This document shows, one piece after another, positions 1-11,000 of a DNA stretch of 61,667 nucleotides; position 1 is the first letter of the stretch; every line of letters starts with the position of its first letter. Source of the DNA: an uncultured Porphyromonadaceae bacterium (GTDB lineage Bacteria > Bacteroidota > Bacteroidia > Bacteroidales > Muribaculaceae). Location of the stretch: assembly GCA_947174995.1 (NCBI GenBank), contig CAMWLC010000010.1:1-61667 (forward strand), given 5' to 3'. The position numbers and the translations under genes were made by a program. The notes below the pieces were generated by a model, which was not told the origin of the DNA, did not search any database, and saw only the letters and a program-made list of their open reading frames with translations.

Positions 1-93
1 TAAACTTAAATCAGTAAACATACAAAACCGAGTCAACCTTTTTCAGGAACAGACAAGTTATGACTGGTAGGATTATTTTTAACAGTCTAAGTA

Positions 94-124
94 TTTGGAG
101 ATTGGAGGGAAATTCGTAACTTTG
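94..124 (+). promoter_or_regulatory. Bacteroidota-type promoter of a putative small RNA
   Basis: The -33 element TTTG (94-97) is followed after 19 nt by the -7 element TAACTTTG (117-124), matching the Bacteroidota consensus TAnnTTTG. No ORF follows. A strong terminator-like hairpin lies about 165 nt downstream, so the promoter appears to drive a short non-coding transcript starting near 131. Confidence 0.6.
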
Positions 125-130
125 TAGTAG

Positions 131-325
131 CCGATTGTATCAAATCGGTGCAGAACATTGAAATTGTGTGGTGACAGATTAGTGGAGAATAGTCCGCAAC
201 AGCTCTCTAATTAGTTCATCATCAGTGCTATAATATAATGATTCCGGAGCTCTCCGGGGTCACAACAAGAAAAGGCAAGATGCCGCAAAGCACTGAAATC
301 ACTTGATTCTCAGTGCTTTTTCTTT
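131..325 (+). ncRNA. Putative small non-coding RNA, about 195 nt
   Basis: This stretch is bracketed by a consensus promoter (94-124) and an intrinsic-terminator-like hairpin with a T-rich tail (287-325), and holds no credible ORF on either strand. Visible secondary structure includes a 6-bp hairpin at the predicted 5' end (131-148, arms CCGATT/AATCGG), a hairpin with arms CCGGAG/CTCCGG (244-257), a GGCA/TGCC hairpin (274-284), and a long-range pairing GTGAC (171-175) with GTCAC (259-263). I do not recognise the family. The length and closed-stem shape would allow a 6S-like RNA, but I cannot confirm this. The 5' end is inferred from promoter spacing. Confidence 0.5.
287..325 (+). terminator. 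Rho-independent terminator of the putative small RNA
   Basis: Arms AAAGCACTGA (287-296) and TCAGTGCTTT (310-319) form a 10-bp stem. An inner AATC/GATT pairing (297-308) extends it. A T-rich run follows on the + strand. Confidence 0.7.
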
Positions 326-362
326 TTGCCAAGTTGCAGAATATTGGGCACAAAATTGGAAG

Positions 363-378
363 ACATCGCACGCGATGT
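363..378. repeat. Short intergenic palindrome ACATCGC-AC-GCGATGT
   Basis: A 7-bp stem with a 2-nt centre. It has the same size and architecture as the ACGTGGC-NN-GCCACGT palindrome that follows 37 bp later, and is likewise flanked by CCTACA. It may be a sequence variant of the same intergenic repeat family. Confidence 0.5.
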
Positions 379-415
379 GCCTACATTTCTGACGGTATAT
401 CAGCCGATTGCAGGA

Positions 416-431
416 ACGTGGCGTGCCACGT
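416..431. repeat. Intergenic palindrome ACGTGGC-NN-GCCACGT, copy 1
   Basis: A perfect 7-bp inverted repeat with a 2-nt centre. Near-identical copies occur at 11151-11166, 30757-30772 and 30856-30871, all outside genes. Flanks are partly shared (GCAGG or GCAG before, TC after), which points to a dispersed REP-like repeat and not to chance. Confidence 0.7.
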
Positions 432-471
432 CAGCATATCACACCGATAATTGTGCCATGATAAATTAGAG

Positions 472-502
472 TTGGTGATATTAAAAATTATTGGTATCTT
501 TG
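472..502 (+). promoter_or_regulatory. Promoter of the large secreted-protein pair
   Basis: The -33 TTG (472-474) and -7 TATCTTTG (495-502) are 20 nt apart. This places the transcript start near 509, downstream of a possible TTG start codon at 491. It supports the ATG at 644 as the true start, with a leader of about 135 nt. Confidence 0.65.
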
Positions 503-643
503 CACTCGGATTATATGCGATTGGGTCGGTGGTTCCCGACATCATCCCACGACCATTCTCACATATATGAAGCCGGACAGGAATCCGAATCTCCGACAAC
601 TAACATCAATCAACATCATAAAATCAAAATATTCAAACGAATA

Positions 644-3600
644 ATGGGAAAGAAAAATTTCTTTTTGTTCTCTTCCGTTTTGGTTTTGTTTCTTACCGTC
701 CCGCTCTGCACCGATATGGCGATGGGCAGACGAAAAGGAAAGCACAAAATCTCGGCCGCGCTTCAGCGAGAGCTTACACTACGGGCCATGGAAGACTCTC
801 TGCTCAGTCAAGTGCCTGTCGAGGACCTGCTTGACGATGAGGTGTACCAGAAATTAGCCTATGAAGGATGGTCCGTGCCCGAGATCATCCGCATCATGAA
901 GACGGCGACAGCCGACAAGGCCAAGGCACACCAGAAAGGGGGCTACGGCACATATGCCAAGCGCTGGCTGCCGGATTATGCCCTGATGCCAGGCAACGAT
1001 TCACTCTATCAGGTGATCGACACTACCTATACCGCGGCCATGCGCCGCAGCATAGAGCGCACCGTGCCAGAAGATCTGCTCAATAAATACTGGCCACCGC
1101 TTGAATATATCCCTCCCAGGATGCGCGATGCCTCAGACCGTCGCAACCCCGGATACTTCCGCCAGCCCAAGTTCAAGCCCAGTTGCGGACGCATACGTTC
1201 GGTGGCCGTACACCCCACCGATCCTGACCGCCTATATGTCTACCCGGATGGTGCCGGCCTGTTCAAGACCGACGACCTGGGGCGGCACTGGGTGAACATC
1301 ACCGACCGTATCCCCAACCGTTCCGACCGGGCGCAGGTCACTTCCTACGGTATCCCCGTGGACCCCGACAACTGGGATCATGTGTTCGCTTTCGCCAACA
1401 ATTCCACCGTCTACGAGACATGTGACGGCGGCGAGTCATGGCGCAAGATTCAGGGCGCCACACACAAGAGTTTCAAGCGCGCACACTGCTTCCGCGACAA
1501 GGCCGGCAACCTCAAGTTTCTCGGTTGCACACGCGGCACCAATATATGGACGACCAGCACCGTATGGATCAGCGAGGACACTTGCAAGACATGGACAGCC
1601 CTCGTTATCCCGGATTCGCTTAAAGAAGTACACCCCACCACCGGTGTAAGGGGGGTATGGTTTCAGGAGATGTTCACCGACCCCTCCGACCGCGACAGAA
1701 TCTACCTGCCCACCTCGCGCTCCATATTCTACTTCGACGACGGAGCCAAGAGCGAGATCGTCAACGGACAGCGTGTCTACAATATCAAGCGTCTCCACTT
1801 CACCGTGCACGATGAGGCGGGCAACCGTCTGCTCCCCACCTTCCCGAACGATTTGGGGGGCGATGTGAACAACACCGGCATCTTCCCCTGCCCCGCCACG
1901 GCACCGGGCAATATGCAGATCAACCCCAACAATCCGGATCAGTGGTGGTTCGCTACGGGCACGAGCCTGGTCGGCAATGCATCGGCCATCTACCGCAGCG
2001 AGGACCATGGCAAGACATGGGTGCGTCTGCACGACATAGCATTCGGTGTAGGCAACTACTGCACCTACGGCAACGAGCTGGCCGGCACATGGCTGGGCGG
2101 CTTCGGCGTGAATTTCGCCGACACCACCAAGGTCTACGGGTGCGCCATGAGCTCGGCAAAATCGGCAGACGGCGGCCGGACCTTCAAGGGTTTCGGCTGG
2201 ACGGCCCGCCTGAAAGCCCAGCATCCTGACGACGGGAAATGGTATTACGTCTCCGCCGCAAGTCATAATGCCGACAATCACTTCATAGCTTCTCACCGCT
2301 CGGGTCGCATATTCCGCTGTTCCGATGGCGGTATGCTCTGTCTTGACAAGGACTACAACGACGGCGAATGGTTCAATATCGGCGGTGATCTGGGAGGTAT
2401 GCTCTTCTACCATATAGGTGTCAACGAGTTTGGCGACCACACGATAATGGGCAATACCCAGGACCTCAACGGTCAGACCTACCGCTACGGCCGCTGGGGC
2501 ACCTCCTACGGATACGAGGGGAGCGAGGCCTGGATAAATCCCTACACCAGCACCTGCTACGTATCCGGTCAGGGTCTCTTGGGATGGGACGCCAACTCCG
2601 TGCAGCTGGACTCCTGGCGCACCGCCACCACCAAGGCCGATGTCGTGACCGGCTCATGGTTCTTCACCCGCAGCGGCGGAGGCACCGAGGGCAAAAGTTT
2701 CAACCGCTGCGACGACTACGGCCAGTCGGCGGTCAATCTGGAGACGATCCTGGGTGAGAAAGTCGGCGTAGTGGGCAAATTCGGTCTCTGCCGCGACAAG
2801 GGCCGATGCACCGTATACGTCATCACCGCCTCCAACACCCTGAAGCGCTCCATCGACGCGGGCGACACCTTCGAGCCGGTGATGCCCGGGGGGACGCCGC
2901 TCAAGTACACCAATGCATCCATAGCCACCGACCCCGACAACAGCGATATAGTCTACATCGCACAGCCCGGCAAGGTATTCCGTCTCGATGTAACAGACGG
3001 CAGGACCACGGATCTCAGCACCGGGCTGCCAAGCGGCCTGGCATGTACGCAGCTGATGTTTCACGAAGGTAGCGGCGACCTCTACTTCTATAATGCCGGC
3101 AGCGGCACCATCTACATCCTCGAGTATGACAAGACCACCGGACAATATGCCGATGCATGGCGTTTCTGGGTGAAGGGATTCAACGGCGGTAAGAGCCGCA
3201 ATGCGGTGATCAACTACACTTCGCAGGAGATGGCGATATCAGAATATGGCATATCGGTGTGGTGTGCTGATCTCGAGCACCCCTCGGACCGCTTTTTCGA
3301 GAACGGTTTCCCCCTCCGCGAACTATCCTTCAAGGATGGCCGCCACACCATAGGCATCGACACGGAGTGGACCATACCACTGTATTACTACTACAAGTGG
3401 ACTGTCAACGGCGAGGATGTCAACAACCCCTATCAGTATCTGCGCCGAAAGCTTGAACCCGGCGACAGGGTACGCCTGGAACTCACACTGCGCGAGTCGC
3501 CGGACGTTGTCACCACTTCCGCAGAGTTCATCGTTCCCGCCACCGGCAACAAGGAGGAGGTCAACCCCGGGGATACCCGCCGGGAGATGGCTTCCGCACC

Positions 3601-6600
3601 CCGCCGCGTAGGAGAGTCGGGAGGCGTGTCTTACGACAATCCTGTTATCAAAGTCCCCGGCCACTATATCTACTCCAATGGCAAAGGGCGTGTGGACCTG
3701 GGATACATGGACTACTTCTTCGGCGATTTCACCATTGACTTCTGGGTGAAACCCCTCTCCGATGGCTCGCTGCTTGGCAACACCAGCGCTACCGGCAACC
3801 CCAAAGGCTTTGAAATCAAGATAGACGCCGGAAACCTCAAACTCACATACTATCCCCGCAACGTAACGGGGCAGCCCTACTATGAGGAGCCGATACAGCA
3901 GTCAGCCACACTGACGGCTCCCATCGAGTACTCCAAGTGGAGCCATGTGGCCATCACACATCAGCGTTACGGCGAAGTCGCAATATATATCAACGGCGAG
4001 AAACTCGCTTCCGGGTCCCGTATACTGTCGGAGGAGGGCACGCTCAACAATGCCGTGGCGCTCTCGCTCTTCGCCGACGCCATCGAACGTCTGCCCATCG
4101 AGGCATCCTTCGATGAGCTCAAGATATGGACCAAAGCACTGGACGAGGATCAGATACGGCGTGAGATGTATTCCACCAACGCCGGAAACAAAGACGGTCT
4201 GGCTGCTTATTACCCCTTCAACGGAGGTTCGCTTGAGAACGATGTGGAGGCTTTCTCACGACACGGCATACGCTCGCGCATCCGCGCCGAGGTGCAGCAT
4301 CAGCCCATGAATATACCTATATGCGCCAAGGAAGTGATATATGAAAGCATCAACGGCGTGCCCGCCCACACCTTCAGCAAGGGAGACAAGGCCGTACTCG
4401 GCATGACAGCCACGGGGCACCCCGCCGCACAGGCAGATGCCGGATCCGAAGCCGCAACCGGAGCCGACCTGACAGGCTCTTTCGGAGTATATGTATACGA
4501 TGCCTCGCAGTGGCAGAACGAAGAGGATAACCTCGACACCGACTACTTCGACTACTATCCTCTGGGTTATCTTGTGCACCCCTTCGGCGGCACGGATCTC
4601 AGCGAGAACATAGATCTGGAATTCCACCCCTACGAGGGTGAGTTCGACCCTGACAAGCTTTACCGCCTGTATGTCGCCGATGCGAATGTCGAGAAACAGG
4701 TGTGGGAAAAGAAGGGGAGCGTGAAATATAACGCGCAGACCGGCGGTGTGACCGTATCGGGCATATCTCTGGCCGATATCGCGGACAAGAAAATACTTGT
4801 CACCACCACGCGTCCCTCTATCGAAATAAAAATCGACGGAATCGGCGAAGACGGCATTCTCTCGGTATACGATGATTCCAACTCGACATTCAAGATGACG
4901 GCCAACGTCCTTGCAAACCTCGCTACACCCGCCGATGTGTACAATATCGAGTCAGACGGTATCCTACGTCCCAGCGGCCTTTACTTCGTGGGCGAGTCCG
5001 CCACCGGTGAACTGCGCCTGGACCTCAGCAAACTCGGACCGCTGAACACCACCGTACGCTCCACCCTCCGGAGCAACGACAATGCCGTGCCTCTCGACAG
5101 CACCGGTCGCATGCGTCCGTCGCTTATTCCGCTGACCGTGGATGTGCGCAACCGCATATCCCCCCGTCCCCTCGGCACGGGACTGCGTCTGAACAGGGCT
5201 GTGGCCGAAATCGGAAATCTCACCGACTACAAGGCTCTGATGAACTCGAACAACTTTACCGTGATGGGCTGGGTACGTGTCGATGATCCCGTCATCATAA
5301 ATACCGGTGGATACAGCCTTATGACATGGCGCGACAGCGGCAACCGAGGAAACGGACTCATGCTCAACAAGGGCAAGCTATGTGGCGTGGTGAACTGGGT
5401 CAAACTTTCCCAATCCTCAATGGGCATCACACCCGAGGACCTGGGCAACTGGGTGCATCTGGCCTTTGTGGTGACTCCCACTCAGATCAAGTACTACAAG
5501 AACGGCATAGAGGAGGTCATCAACTACAAGGTCAACCCCATCAATACCGGCGTGGGTCCCTTCTGTCTCGGAAAGACCACCGCGGCCGGCACCAAGGGCA
5601 ACGACAACTTCGACGGAGCCTTCGAACAGGTGGCCGCATGGAGCCGCTCCCTTACCAAGGATGAGATCGTCAAATACATGTATTCCACCGTGCCCCTCGA
5701 TGACCCGGGCCTGATGGTATTCTCCAACATGGACTTCTTCGACGAGCACGACATTCCCCGCGACTGCTACAATACGGGCGAGATCAAGATCACGCCCACG
5801 GCAGCCCTCGCCGGAGAGGGTCACTTCAACGAAGTGTCCACAGTCCCCTACGATGCGCGTGCCATAGTGGACGCCACAGCACAGGAATCGCCCGTATCAC
5901 TCGATTTCCCGGCCGGCAAGGGACGCCAGGCCTCTGTGGCCACATTCCGCGGGGCACCTTACTGCTATCTCAACCATGATTTCCAGGAGTATGTGCCCCT
6001 GAATCAGGAGTTCTACGGAATAACGTACACCGATCCCCTCACCGCCGCCAAGATGCCGCAGACCGATGAGACTGTCAATGTCACCTACCGTCACCATGCC
6101 ATCTCCGGGGACGACCTGCTGGCTGTGGCCCTGCGCCGCACAGGCACCTTCGAGCATCTGTCGGGATTCATCCACGCGACAAATGTGACCGATGGCGAGG
6201 CCACCTTCAGCGTGCCCGCAAGCTACCTGACCGAGGCCTCGGAGATGATGTTCTTCACGTATCCCGCACCCGACGGTTCCGGCACTCACCGCCCGGCCAA
6301 CATACAGCTGGCTCTGGGACGCTCGATCTTGTCAAACGTGACATATGAAAACGATAAACCTGTCATTGTGTTGCAACAGGATATGAACACCATCCCCGTG
6401 ATAGCCGATATCATCGGTCTGGGCTCCTCGGCCGGCTCCTCCGTGAGCATCAAACTGGACAATGACAGGATCGCTTCCCTGTCGCAGGACAAGATAGACT
6501 TCTCGGCGGTGGAGAACCTCTTCAATATCACCATCGACCGTGAGAAAATCGATCCCTTCAAGATCAATACCGTAACCCTTGACCTCGAAGGCCCTGTAAA

Positions 6601-7996
6601 GTCCAATGTCCTGGAAATCGGGTTCTGTCTCTCCCCCTACGTCCATCTGACTCTGGAAAACGGCGAGGCACGCGAAGTGGTGACACCAATCGAGCCGGAG
6701 CCCGAGGAGTCCGGCGAAATAGAGCAGCCAGGCGACGAGGATCCGATCAGGGCACGGCTCCGCGCCCTGGCAAAAGAGACAGCCTCGCAGCCTGCCAATT
6801 CCTACCGCTCCTCCACTCCTGTGGCAAATCTCGAAATCAGTGCCGAACTCAAGGAGGGCTACCTTCCCCCCGATACCCGCGTGGAGCTCGAGGTGATAAG
6901 CGATATGCCAACTTCATTCAGTTTAGGCAACGGAAACCTGCTCAACGACCAGGCCGTGAGGATCGGGGATCTCCGTCACTACGATTCACCCCACGGCAGC
7001 TACCACGAAGGATGGAACCTGGTGGGCAACCCCTATCTGACCAACATCAACCTCACCAAGGAGCAGAACGTGAAGTTCGATCCGTCGCATGTCACAAGAT
7101 TCCTTTATCACTGCGATGCCGAGACAGGCAACTATGAAGTGTTCGACATGACCAGCTACAATGCCGGTCAGCTTATTGTGCCCTTCCAGTCCTATTTCGT
7201 GCAGACTATGGTCGACGGCGCCGAGTTCACCGTCACGCCCGTGGCCAAGGAGGTGACACCCACGAAGCATACACGTGCCTATACCGTAAACGAGAAGAAA
7301 GAAATCTCCCTGGCCCTGATGGCCGACGGCAAGACGTATGACCGGGTGTCGATACTCCTCGACAACGATGCCTCCGATGAGTTTGTGACCGGAGAAGACG
7401 CAGCGAAGATGTGGAACATCACGGGCTCCTCACCCGAAATATGCGCCATGACCATCGACGGCAAGGAGGCGGCCATCAACAGCGTCGACGCCTCCGCAGT
7501 CAACGACATACCGCTACTGGTCAAAGGAGCGCCCGGGCGTGCCATGATACTCGAATGTACCGCCCTGACTGGTTTCGGCGACATACCCGTCAGAATACGT
7601 GACAACGTCACCAAGGAGGAATGGGTGCTCGAGCCCGGCACGGACATATCCTTCACCCTCCCGTCCGCAGTGACCTACCGGGATGACGCCGATGACGCCG
7701 ATGATGAGCCGGAAGGAAAGGACCCGCGCTTCACCGTGATACTCAACGACTATACAACCGGTATGGACACCGGCCTCGCCGATAACGGATACAACGTTTA
7801 CGTCACCGACCGCACATGTACCGTCACCGGCCTCCATGGCGACTCCACCGTAAGTATTTTCACCGCCAACGGTGTGAAAATGACACAGCAGCACACACAC
7901 GCCCCATCCTTCAGTCTGGACCTCGAAAGCGGAGTGTTCATCGTCACGATTCACGAGAACGGCAAAGATTATGTCTCAAAAATAATGGTACAGTAA
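644..7996 (+). CDS. Giant secreted Asp-box propeller/LamG protein with T9SS sorting domain
   Basis: I place the start at the ATG at 644 because it begins a clear signal peptide (about residues 1-27) and lies downstream of the promoter; the frame stays open to a TTG at 491. The product is about 2450 aa. Residues ~175-820 carry several Asp-box (BNR/VPS10-like) repeats of the form S-x-D-x-G-x-T-W, for example IYRSEDHGKTW near residue 449, indicating a beta-propeller. Two LamG/concanavalin A-like domains lie at about 1005-1195 and 1505-1692. The last ~70 residues form a typical T9SS type A sorting domain ending GKDYVSKIMVQ. It is probably exported through the T9SS and anchored on the cell surface or released. 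Asp-boxes occur in sialidases and in non-catalytic binding propellers; I see no basis for naming a substrate. The next gene follows after 5 nt and is probably co-transcribed. Confidence 0.85.
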   Translation: MGKKNFFLFSSVLVLFLTVPLCTDMAMGRRKGKHKISAALQRELTLRAMEDSLLSQVPVEDLLDDEVYQKLAYEGWSVPEIIRIMKTATADKAKAHQKGGYGTYAKRWLPDYALMPGNDSLYQVIDTTYTAAMRRSIERTVPEDLLNKYWPPLEYIPPRMRDASDRRNPGYFRQPKFKPSCGRIRSVAVHPTDPDRLYVYPDGAGLFKTDDLGRHWVNITDRIPNRSDRAQVTSYGIPVDPDNWDHVFAFANNSTVYETCDGGESWRKIQGATHKSFKRAHCFRDKAGNLKFLGCTRGTNIWTTSTVWISEDTCKTWTALVIPDSLKEVHPTTGVRGVWFQEMFTDPSDRDRIYLPTSRSIFYFDDGAKSEIVNGQRVYNIKRLHFTVHDEAGNRLLPTFPNDLGGDVNNTGIFPCPATAPGNMQINPNNPDQWWFATGTSLVGNASAIYRSEDHGKTWVRLHDIAFGVGNYCTYGNELAGTWLGGFGVNFADTTKVYGCAMSSAKSADGGRTFKGFGWTARLKAQHPDDGKWYYVSAASHNADNHFIASHRSGRIFRCSDGGMLCLDKDYNDGEWFNIGGDLGGMLFYHIGVNEFGDHTIMGNTQDLNGQTYRYGRWGTSYGYEGSEAWINPYTSTCYVSGQGLLGWDANSVQLDSWRTATTKADVVTGSWFFTRSGGGTEGKSFNRCDDYGQSAVNLETILGEKVGVVGKFGLCRDKGRCTVYVITASNTLKRSIDAGDTFEPVMPGGTPLKYTNASIATDPDNSDIVYIAQPGKVFRLDVTDGRTTDLSTGLPSGLACTQLMFHEGSGDLYFYNAGSGTIYILEYDKTTGQYADAWRFWVKGFNGGKSRNAVINYTSQEMAISEYGISVWCADLEHPSDRFFENGFPLRELSFKDGRHTIGIDTEWTIPLYYYYKWTVNGEDVNNPYQYLRRKLEPGDRVRLELTLRESPDVVTTSAEFIVPATGNKEEVNPGDTRREMASAPRRVGESGGVSYDNPVIKVPGHYIYSNGKGRVDLGYMDYFFGDFTIDFWVKPLSDGSLLGNTSATGNPKGFEIKIDAGNLKLTYYPRNVTGQPYYEEPIQQSATLTAPIEYSKWSHVAITHQRYGEVAIYINGEKLASGSRILSEEGTLNNAVALSLFADAIERLPIEASFDELKIWTKALDEDQIRREMYSTNAGNKDGLAAYYPFNGGSLENDVEAFSRHGIRSRIRAEVQHQPMNIPICAKEVIYESINGVPAHTFSKGDKAVLGMTATGHPAAQADAGSEAATGADLTGSFGVYVYDASQWQNEEDNLDTDYFDYYPLGYLVHPFGGTDLSENIDLEFHPYEGEFDPDKLYRLYVADANVEKQVWEKKGSVKYNAQTGGVTVSGISLADIADKKILVTTTRPSIEIKIDGIGEDGILSVYDDSNSTFKMTANVLANLATPADVYNIESDGILRPSGLYFVGESATGELRLDLSKLGPLNTTVRSTLRSNDNAVPLDSTGRMRPSLIPLTVDVRNRISPRPLGTGLRLNRAVAEIGNLTDYKALMNSNNFTVMGWVRVDDPVIINTGGYSLMTWRDSGNRGNGLMLNKGKLCGVVNWVKLSQSSMGITPEDLGNWVHLAFVVTPTQIKYYKNGIEEVINYKVNPINTGVGPFCLGKTTAAGTKGNDNFDGAFEQVAAWSRSLTKDEIVKYMYSTVPLDDPGLMVFSNMDFFDEHDIPRDCYNTGEIKITPTAALAGEGHFNEVSTVPYDARAIVDATAQESPVSLDFPAGKGRQASVATFRGAPYCYLNHDFQEYVPLNQEFYGITYTDPLTAAKMPQTDETVNVTYRHHAISGDDLLAVALRRTGTFEHLSGFIHATNVTDGEATFSVPASYLTEASEMMFFTYPAPDGSGTHRPANIQLALGRSILSNVTYENDKPVIVLQQDMNTIPVIADIIGLGSSAGSSVSIKLDNDRIASLSQDKIDFSAVENLFNITIDREKIDPFKINTVTLDLEGPVKSNVLEIGFCLSPYVHLTLENGEAREVVTPIEPEPEESGEIEQPGDEDPIRARLRALAKETASQPANSYRSSTPVANLEISAELKEGYLPPDTRVELEVISDMPTSFSLGNGNLLNDQAVRIGDLRHYDSPHGSYHEGWNLVGNPYLTNINLTKEQNVKFDPSHVTRFLYHCDAETGNYEVFDMTSYNAGQLIVPFQSYFVQTMVDGAEFTVTPVAKEVTPTKHTRAYTVNEKKEISLALMADGKTYDRVSILLDNDASDEFVTGEDAAKMWNITGSSPEICAMTIDGKEAAINSVDASAVNDIPLLVKGAPGRAMILECTALTGFGDIPVRIRDNVTKEEWVLEPGTDISFTLPSAVTYRDDADDADDEPEGKDPRFTVILNDYTTGMDTGLADNGYNVYVTDRTCTVTGLHGDSTVSIFTANGVKMTQQHTHAPSFSLDLESGVFIVTIHENGKDYVSKIMVQ

Positions 7997-8001
7997 CCCC
8001 C

Positions 8002-11000
8002 ATGAGGACAATAACTGAATATACCCTTGTGCTGGCCCTGTCGGCGATATTGATGTCGCCGGCGGCGGTCGCCGCACAGGAAGTGAAAGTGCTGACTGTC
8101 TCCGCAGCCAACACTTCGGCAAACATAAAGGCCGAAATCAAAGACGCCACTGCAGGCGATATCACCGAGGTGGTCGGGCGAACATTCCGTATGTCCACCG
8201 GAGAATCGACTACGCGTACCGGCTTCGAGACCATAGGCGACAACTATATCTCGGTAGACCTCGACACCTCTCCGGGCAACGACTACTTCTACCGCCTCGA
8301 AGTGACATTCAAGGACGGGACCACCTGCGTCACCGACTGCTTCAACGCCGGCATGACGGAAGGCGCCGTATGGCTCTCCGACTTGGAGCCGAGCGCCACG
8401 ATCAATGCCAAGGTCGGATACGACAAGGTGCCTGACGGCGACAGGATGATACAGATACACCCCGCATCAGTTTTCGAGAAAGGCGTGTCCCTGCGCTCCA
8501 CCACCGGCAACACGAACCAACAAGGCTACGTGACCTTCAATACAGCACGTCAGAACCAGTATGGCGTCAATTTCGAATACATGAAGTTCACCATGGGCCT
8601 GCAGGCCTATGCCTCCGGCACGAACGATGACGGCACCCCTGCGGCATCCAACGGTTACTCACGTATCGAGTTATGGATCAATGGTGTGAGAAGCGGTTCT
8701 TGTGCAACCTATTTCGCCTACTCCAATCCCTCCCGCGGCAGCAAGGTGTATTATCACGACCGCACGGAGCCCAACGCTGCAGGCATAAATACCGTGCAGA
8801 TAAGGGTACAGAACTCCAGCACCAACTTTGACAACAACATCGTCAACACCGGTGCGGCCAGACTATACTATACCGTTCCGCAGTCAGAGCATGAGGCACA
8901 GACCATAACATTCGACACCCCCGGGGGTATCATACACAAGGCCTCCCCCGAGGTTGCACTCAGCGCATACGCCTCCGGGCGGACTCCGGTATTCTACTCG
9001 ATCATACAGGGCAAGGAGATAGCCACCCTGGAGGGAAATATCCTGCGTCCGATAGACGGCAAGGGGGGTGAGGTGGTCGTAGAGGCTTTCACCTTCGGCA
9101 ACGACACCTACGGTATGGCTACCGCCACACAGACCTACAAATTCAACTTCGGGCCTACGGTGGAGTATCTTAGCACATACAGTCCTTCAAACGACCCCGG
9201 TGACAACACACTCTACCTCTACGTCGAGCCTCAGGGAAAGATGATAGAAAAACTGCAGCTTGACCTCTACGATGACGTGCGCAGTTTCAACTCTTTGGGC
9301 ACTGTAGATCTGATCGCCGGCGGACTTGAGAACTATGCCACAGCCATCCCCTGCGTTTATGCCATACCCGCCAGCAACAACGGGGATGGGAATATAGTGC
9401 ACCGACTCACATACAAATTCTCCGGTGAGGACGAGGTGACGGGCCGGCTGTTCGACGGGGCCGAACCATTCGTGTACATGTCCGACCTCAGCAATATCAA
9501 CGTGCGCGTGGGATACAACAAACCATACTACGACGAGGGGTATGGCAGCACCGAGACAAACAAACTCGCACTCAGAAACTCCAAATACACCTACGGCAAA
9601 GGCTACGGCGTGCACGCCGCCGGATATATCGAGACACCCGCCTCGCTGGATCTCTCGCAGTTCAGCCGCTTCCGTGTCGATGTGGGCGGACAGGCCATCG
9701 CCAACACTTCCCGCGGCCGTATAGGATTCAATCTCTACAACGGCGTCTCGCAGGCTTACCTCAGCACCGGAAACGTGACCTGGGATAATGTATACGAATG
9801 GGACTTCCCGCTCCAATCCACCGGTACGGGAAAGACTCTGAAAATTGAGTATACCGATGGCGGCGACCGCAACGCCAACGATGTGGTGTGCATCGGCGCT
9901 CCGCGTTTCTACTACCCCTGCGAGCCTCATGCACCCCAGACCATCGAGTGGCAAGAGGAGGAAATCGTCCACAACTACACCACCACCACCCTTCCCCTCA
10001 CGGCAAAGACTTCCAGCGGACTGCCGGTGATATACCGCGTGATAAGAGGTAATGCCTACGGCAGCATTGTCGAAAACGACAAGCTCAAGCTCGTGCTTCC
10101 CAAGGAAGACTTCGATGAAATAGAAGTCCTCGTGGAGGCTTACCAGCCGGGAGACAATGAATATGCCCCCTCTCCCGTCGCACAGTGCCGCTACCGTCTG
10201 CGCAGATCTGTAGTGATAAAGAAAGACGAGCGTGTCGAGCTCCTTGGCGGACACGATATTGACGAACTAATCATCTTCGCCGACGGCAAGTCCTCGGGAC
10301 AGGCCGTCGTGAGCAGCGGGGTGGTCAACATCGACAAGCTGGTGCTGAAATACACCTTCACCCCGGGCGTATGGCACCATATAGCTTTCCCCTCCGACCT
10401 GAATCTGGAGAGTGTCAGCGACCTCAAGGAGAAGGGTCTGGTCTTCTCTGACGACGAGGAAGCTCCCGGCACATACATCATCCGGGAATACAGCACGCAG
10501 TCGCGTGCCGATGACCCAGATGGTAATCCCTGGCACGATCTGGCCGCTCCCGTGGTGGAGGCTCAGAAGGGATACATCATGAAGGTCAACACCGCCGAGC
10601 CGATGGAGATCACCTTCGACATGCATAATGTCGCCCTGGACTTCGAGTCGTCCATCCGCGGTATGCGCCTGTCCGTGGATATGAGCGCATGCATGCCCGA
10701 AACCCATCATACGATCTATATCAGGCCGAAGAACGTCCGCGGCAACACCCTCCGTGTGGACATGCGTTACGTGCCCACCGATTACTCCGGGATGCCGCTC
10801 AACCACGCATACGCCCTCAAGGAGATGCGTGTGACGCGCACTCCCGTGCGCGGAGGCATACGTCTCACGCTCTCCGAGCAGAGTCCCTGCCGCGTGGGTA
10901 TCTACGACAAAAAGGGCAAAAAACTCCTGAAGGCCGTCAATTACGTGGCCCCCATGCAGATCGACATCTCCGACCTCAAGCCAGGAAAGTATCTCCTCAC

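Noticed and set aside
491-643. 51-codon N-terminal extension of the giant secreted protein from a TTG
   Set aside because: The TTG lies upstream of the predicted transcript start, and the extension would bury the signal peptide.
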